5,906 bases of DNA from contig CANFFZ010000116.1 in the NCBI GenBank assembly GCA_947446155.1, forward strand, positions 1-5,906, given 5' to 3'. The notes under the pieces are model-generated. The model ran no database searches, was not told the DNA's origin, and worked only from the letters and a program-made list of their open reading frames with translations. Below are positions 4,143-5,906 of this stretch, in pieces (position 1 is the stretch's first letter; each line of letters starts with the position of its first letter). Made by a program: the position numbers and the translations under genes. This stretch comes from Chloroflexota bacterium (GTDB lineage Bacteria > Chloroflexota > Dehalococcoidia > UBA2979).

Positions 4143-4880
4143 ATGACGCTGATCGAGGCACCAGCACCATCGAGTCCTGCACCGTCCTCGGCGTTCCGGA
4201 TCGCGGAGATGCCGGAGGCGGAGCGGCCGCGTGAGCGGCTGTTGCGGCTGGGTTCGGGTGCGCTGAAGACGGACGAACTGCTCGCCATCCTGCTGCGCAC
4301 CGGGAGCGCTTGGGAGGACGTGATGACCGTCGCCCAGCGATTGCTGGTGGAGCGGGGCGGCCTCCGCGGTCTCGCGAGTAGCGACCTCGCCACGCTGGCG
4401 GAGATGCACGGCCTGGGTCCCGCGAAGGCCACCACGATCGCGGCGGCGTTCGAACTCGGCAGGCGGGCAGCCCTCGAGTCGGGCGGGGTGCAGGTGCTGG
4501 TGAACCAGCCGACGGACATCGTGCGGCTGTTGCAGCCCGAGATGGAACTGTTGCAGCAGGAGGAACTCCTGCTCCTGATCCTGGACACCAAGCATCACCT
4601 GATCGCTTCCACCATGCTCTATCGCGGCACCGTCGCCGCCTCGCCCGGACGTGTGGCGGAGGTCTTCCGCGAAGCCGTCCGTCGAGGCGCTGCGAAGGTC
4701 GCCCTGGCGCACAACCATCCGAGCGGTGACCCCAGCCCCAGTGCCGCTGACATCGAGTTCACGCGCCAACTGGTGCAGGCGGGACGCCTGATGGACGTCG
4801 AGGTCATCGACCGCGTCGTCATCGGACACGGGCCCGGTCGGTGGGTGTCCTTGAAGGGACGTGGACTCGGTTTCGAGTAA
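4143..4880 (+). CDS. radC: RadC family JAMM/MPN-domain protein
   Basis: The product is 245 aa. Residues 18-34 carry the conserved MPEAERPRERLL opening. Residues about 82-108 are a helix-hairpin-helix element (LATLAEMHGLGPAKATTIAA), expected to touch DNA. Residues about 120-245 are the JAMM domain: an upstream Glu in QQEELLLLILD (138-148), then HNHPSGDPSPSAAD (190-203), giving HxH-x7-S-x2-D with H190, H192, S200 and D203 as the metal site. The motif is complete. Despite the name, a repair role of RadC is not established; a metal-dependent hydrolase tied to DNA transactions is a family-level inference. A GTG start at 4125 would add six residues; ATG 4143 is preferred because neither has a clear ribosome binding site and CATCCT (4131-4136) ends 6 nt before it, an arrangement like the leaderless start at 2634. 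Confidence 0.95.
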   Translation: MTLIEAPAPSSPAPSSAFRIAEMPEAERPRERLLRLGSGALKTDELLAILLRTGSAWEDVMTVAQRLLVERGGLRGLASSDLATLAEMHGLGPAKATTIAAAFELGRRAALESGGVQVLVNQPTDIVRLLQPEMELLQQEELLLLILDTKHHLIASTMLYRGTVAASPGRVAEVFREAVRRGAAKVALAHNHPSGDPSPSAADIEFTRQLVQAGRLMDVEVIDRVVIGHGPGRWVSLKGRGLGFE

Positions 4881-4911
4881 CGCGCCGTGAATCATGGCGG
4901 GCGGGCTGGCC

Positions 4912-4920
4912 TGTTACCAT
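4912..4920 (+). promoter_or_regulatory. Extended -10 promoter of the CvpA-family gene
   Basis: TGTTACCAT fits TGn-TAnnnT, with TACCAT (4915-4920) as hexamer. Transcription would start near 4927, giving a leader of about 25 nt that includes the AGGGAG ribosome binding site (4941-4946). No good -35 box is seen, which extended -10 promoters can tolerate. Confidence 0.5.
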
Positions 4921-4951
4921 CGCGTTGGGTGGTGGATGATAGGGAGCCAGG

Positions 4952-5536
4952 GTGAACTGGGTCGATCTGGTGATCGTGGCGATCATCGCGTGGAGTGCGT
5001 TTCGCGCGTTCCGCATGGGTCTCGTCCGTGAACTGACTGCACTGATCGCCGTGATCGCTGGCATCTTCCTCGCCGGCGCACTGAGCGATGATCTCTCCGC
5101 GAACCTCGACTTCCTGATCGACGACGCGTCCACGCGCAACCTCGTCGCGTTCATCGCTATCTTCGCCGGCACGCTCATCGCCGGGCAGGTGCTGTCCGCC
5201 GTGCTGTCCGATGTCGCCGGGATGCTGCTCCTGGGCCCGCTCGACCACATCGCTGGCGCGATCTTCGGCCTGCTGCAGGGCATCCTCGTCGTGCAGATGC
5301 TTCTGATCGGCGTGGCAGTCTTCCCGGCGGCAGCGTCAGTCTCGAGTGCCGTGGACGACTCGAAGCTCGCGGACGTGTTCCTCGACAAGTTGCCGTCCAT
5401 CGACCGGCTGCTGCCGGAGCGGTTCCGCAACCCGATGAACCAACTGCAGAAGTGGCGCGAGGTGACGAGCCTCCTACAGCCGGTCCCGGCCCAGGGGACG
5501 ATTCTCCCCGGTGTCCCCACGGGACAGCCGCGATGA
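4952..5536 (+). CDS. cvpA: CvpA family membrane protein
   Basis: The product is 194 aa. Four hydrophobic segments lie at about 3-20, 27-45, 63-86 and 101-127. The typical CvpA features are present: the N-terminal MNWVDLVIVAIIAWSAFRAF with G23 and E27 after the first helix, and LDHIAGAIFGLLQGIL (97-112) entering the fourth helix. Residues 128-194 form a soluble tail with ERFRNP and a Pro/Gly-rich end. In E. coli the family is linked to colicin V production and bile-salt tolerance; in this organism its role is unknown, and envelope maintenance is a guess. GTG 4952 has AGGGAG at 5 nt spacing. Its stop TGA overlaps ATG 5533 (ATGA), a possible coupled start for the next gene. Confidence 0.92.
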   Translation: MNWVDLVIVAIIAWSAFRAFRMGLVRELTALIAVIAGIFLAGALSDDLSANLDFLIDDASTRNLVAFIAIFAGTLIAGQVLSAVLSDVAGMLLLGPLDHIAGAIFGLLQGILVVQMLLIGVAVFPAAASVSSAVDDSKLADVFLDKLPSIDRLLPERFRNPMNQLQKWREVTSLLQPVPAQGTILPGVPTGQPR

Positions 5537-5547
5537 CCCCCGGCGCA

Positions 5548-5593
5548 GGCCCGCTCATTGCTGAGGGGTCTGCGCAGACGGGCCAAGCGGCCC
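5548..5593 (+). promoter_or_regulatory. Nested inverted repeats after the CvpA gene
   Basis: GGCCCG (5548-5553) can pair with CGGGCC (5579-5584), enclosing CTCA/TGAG (5554-5565) and the perfect 12-bp palindrome at 5568-5579. An alternative stem pairs GGGCC (5580-5584) with GGCCC (5589-5593). No U-tract follows. This could be a weak terminator, an RNA structure, or a binding site for a dimeric regulator at the palindrome. Confidence 0.3.
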
Positions 5594-5639
5594 GCCAGAC
5601 CCCCGAGGCCCCCCGACCGCAGGCGGATCCCCAATCCGG

Positions 5640-5645
5640 TACACT
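5640..5645 (+). promoter_or_regulatory. Candidate -10 element for the HNH gene
   Basis: TACACT (4 of 6 matches to TATAAT) sits in the context GGTACACTCGG, much like GGTAGCCTCTAG at 2620-2631. Transcription would start near 5652, leaving a leader of about 94 nt to GTG 5746. No matching -35 box was found. Confidence 0.35.
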
Positions 5646-5745
5646 CGGCCCCACGTCGCTGTCAGCGGGCGCGTCCGTCGGACGTGTCGGTACGCGGCCA
5701 GACGTCCGAGCCACGGACGGGGCAACCGCGGGGACTGGGGAGACC

Positions 5746-5906
5746 GTGGCGATTCAGCGCCGCGCCCTGGTACTGAATCAGAACTACGAGCCACTCAACG
5801 TGTGCTCGGTTCGGCGCGCGTTTGTCCTCGTCCTCCACGGCAAAGCCGATGTCCTCACCGAAGGCGAAGACCCGCTTATCGGCGCGGAAGATTCGCTCTA
5901 TGTGAC
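5746..5906 (+). CDS. HNH endonuclease family protein, 5' end only
   Basis: The gene runs off the window; 53 full codons are visible from GTG 5746. The opening ALVLNQNYEPLNV, SVRRAFVLVLHGKADVL and a following acidic stretch match the conserved N-terminus of a widespread family of bacterial HNH endonuclease-like proteins. In that family the His-Asn-His nuclease motif comes later, so it lies outside the window and catalytic competence cannot be judged. The cellular role of these stand-alone proteins is unclear. GGGGAG (5737-5742) precedes GTG 5746 but is only 3 nt away, closer than usual, so the start is uncertain; the alternative is ATG 5533, coupled to the cvpA stop codon. Confidence 0.85.
   Translation, partial: MAIQRRALVLNQNYEPLNVCSVRRAFVLVLHGKADVLTEGEDPLIGAEDSLYV

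Larger units (their letters stand above)
5533..5745 (+). other. Open reading extension in frame with the HNH gene; possible N-terminal extension or structured spacer
   Basis: From ATG 5533, which overlaps the cvpA stop as ATGA, 71 codons run without a stop into the HNH frame at 5746. The encoded segment is rich in Ala, Gly, Pro, Thr and Gln, with no recognisable domain. About three quarters of its codons end in G or C, close to the HNH part (14 of 53 end in A or T), so codon use does not decide. Against coding, the family usually begins almost directly at the RRALVLNQNY motif, a candidate -10 box lies inside, and 5548-5593 folds into hairpins. The segment is therefore either a disordered tail or an intergenic region of about 210 bp. 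Confidence 0.35.

Noticed and set aside
3678..4895. A 405-codon open frame on the - strand across the SnoaL-like gene and radC
   Set aside because: It is antisense to two clearly conserved proteins, its start has no ribosome binding site, and its sequence is Arg/His/Gln-rich low-quality protein as expected for the shadow of GC-rich genes.

Overview
This is a GC-rich bacterial chromosomal segment with every supported gene on the + strand. It reads as ordinary core genome, with no sign of a mobile element, CRISPR array, tRNA or rRNA. The rplJ-rplL pair, a LysM protein with a TP-rich extracytoplasmic linker, the HNH endonuclease family at the right edge and the short TAnnnT promoter elements (one apparently leaderless) together suggest a GC-rich Chloroflexota-like organism. 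That placement is inference only; Actinomycetota or Deinococcota-like lineages are not excluded.

Layout. Positions 1-24 hold the end of a terminator-like hairpin from an upstream unit. A stand-alone HD-GYP domain protein (86-772, probable cyclic-di-GMP phosphodiesterase) follows. Its stop codon lies inside the -35 box of a promoter for the L10 operon. A leader of about 220 nt carries an L10-leader-like fold, then come rplJ (1028-1567, ribosomal protein L10) and rplL (1629-2009, L7/L12). A 14-bp terminator-like hairpin closes this unit. Where many bacteria have rpoB, this genome has hisI (2148-2561), which encodes a HisI variant with an altered metal-binding motif.

The second half starts with a probably leaderless gene (2634-3182). 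Its product combines an N-terminal cysteine-rich zinc-binding module, one membrane helix, a TP-rich linker built on a perfect 39-bp tandem repeat, and a LysM domain. Next come a small two-helix membrane protein of unknown function (3275-3709) and, 7 bp on, a SnoaL/NTF2-like protein (3717-4070). Then follow radC (4143-4880), a CvpA-family membrane protein with its own extended -10 promoter (4952-5536), and the 5' end of an HNH endonuclease gene cut by the window edge (from 5746, or from 5533 if a coupled upstream start is used).

How they fit together. rplJ and rplL make the ribosomal stalk: L10 is the base that binds L12 dimers, and it probably represses its own operon through the leader RNA. 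The extended C-terminal helix of L10 suggests three L12 dimers per ribosome. The other genes show no obvious shared pathway and look like adjacent short transcription units, several with TAnnnT elements just upstream. I found no convincing undescribed multi-gene system. The most interesting items are the L10 leader and the hairpins that abut ribosome binding sites, the HisI variant motif, the zinc-finger/LysM membrane protein, and the ambiguous start of the HNH gene.
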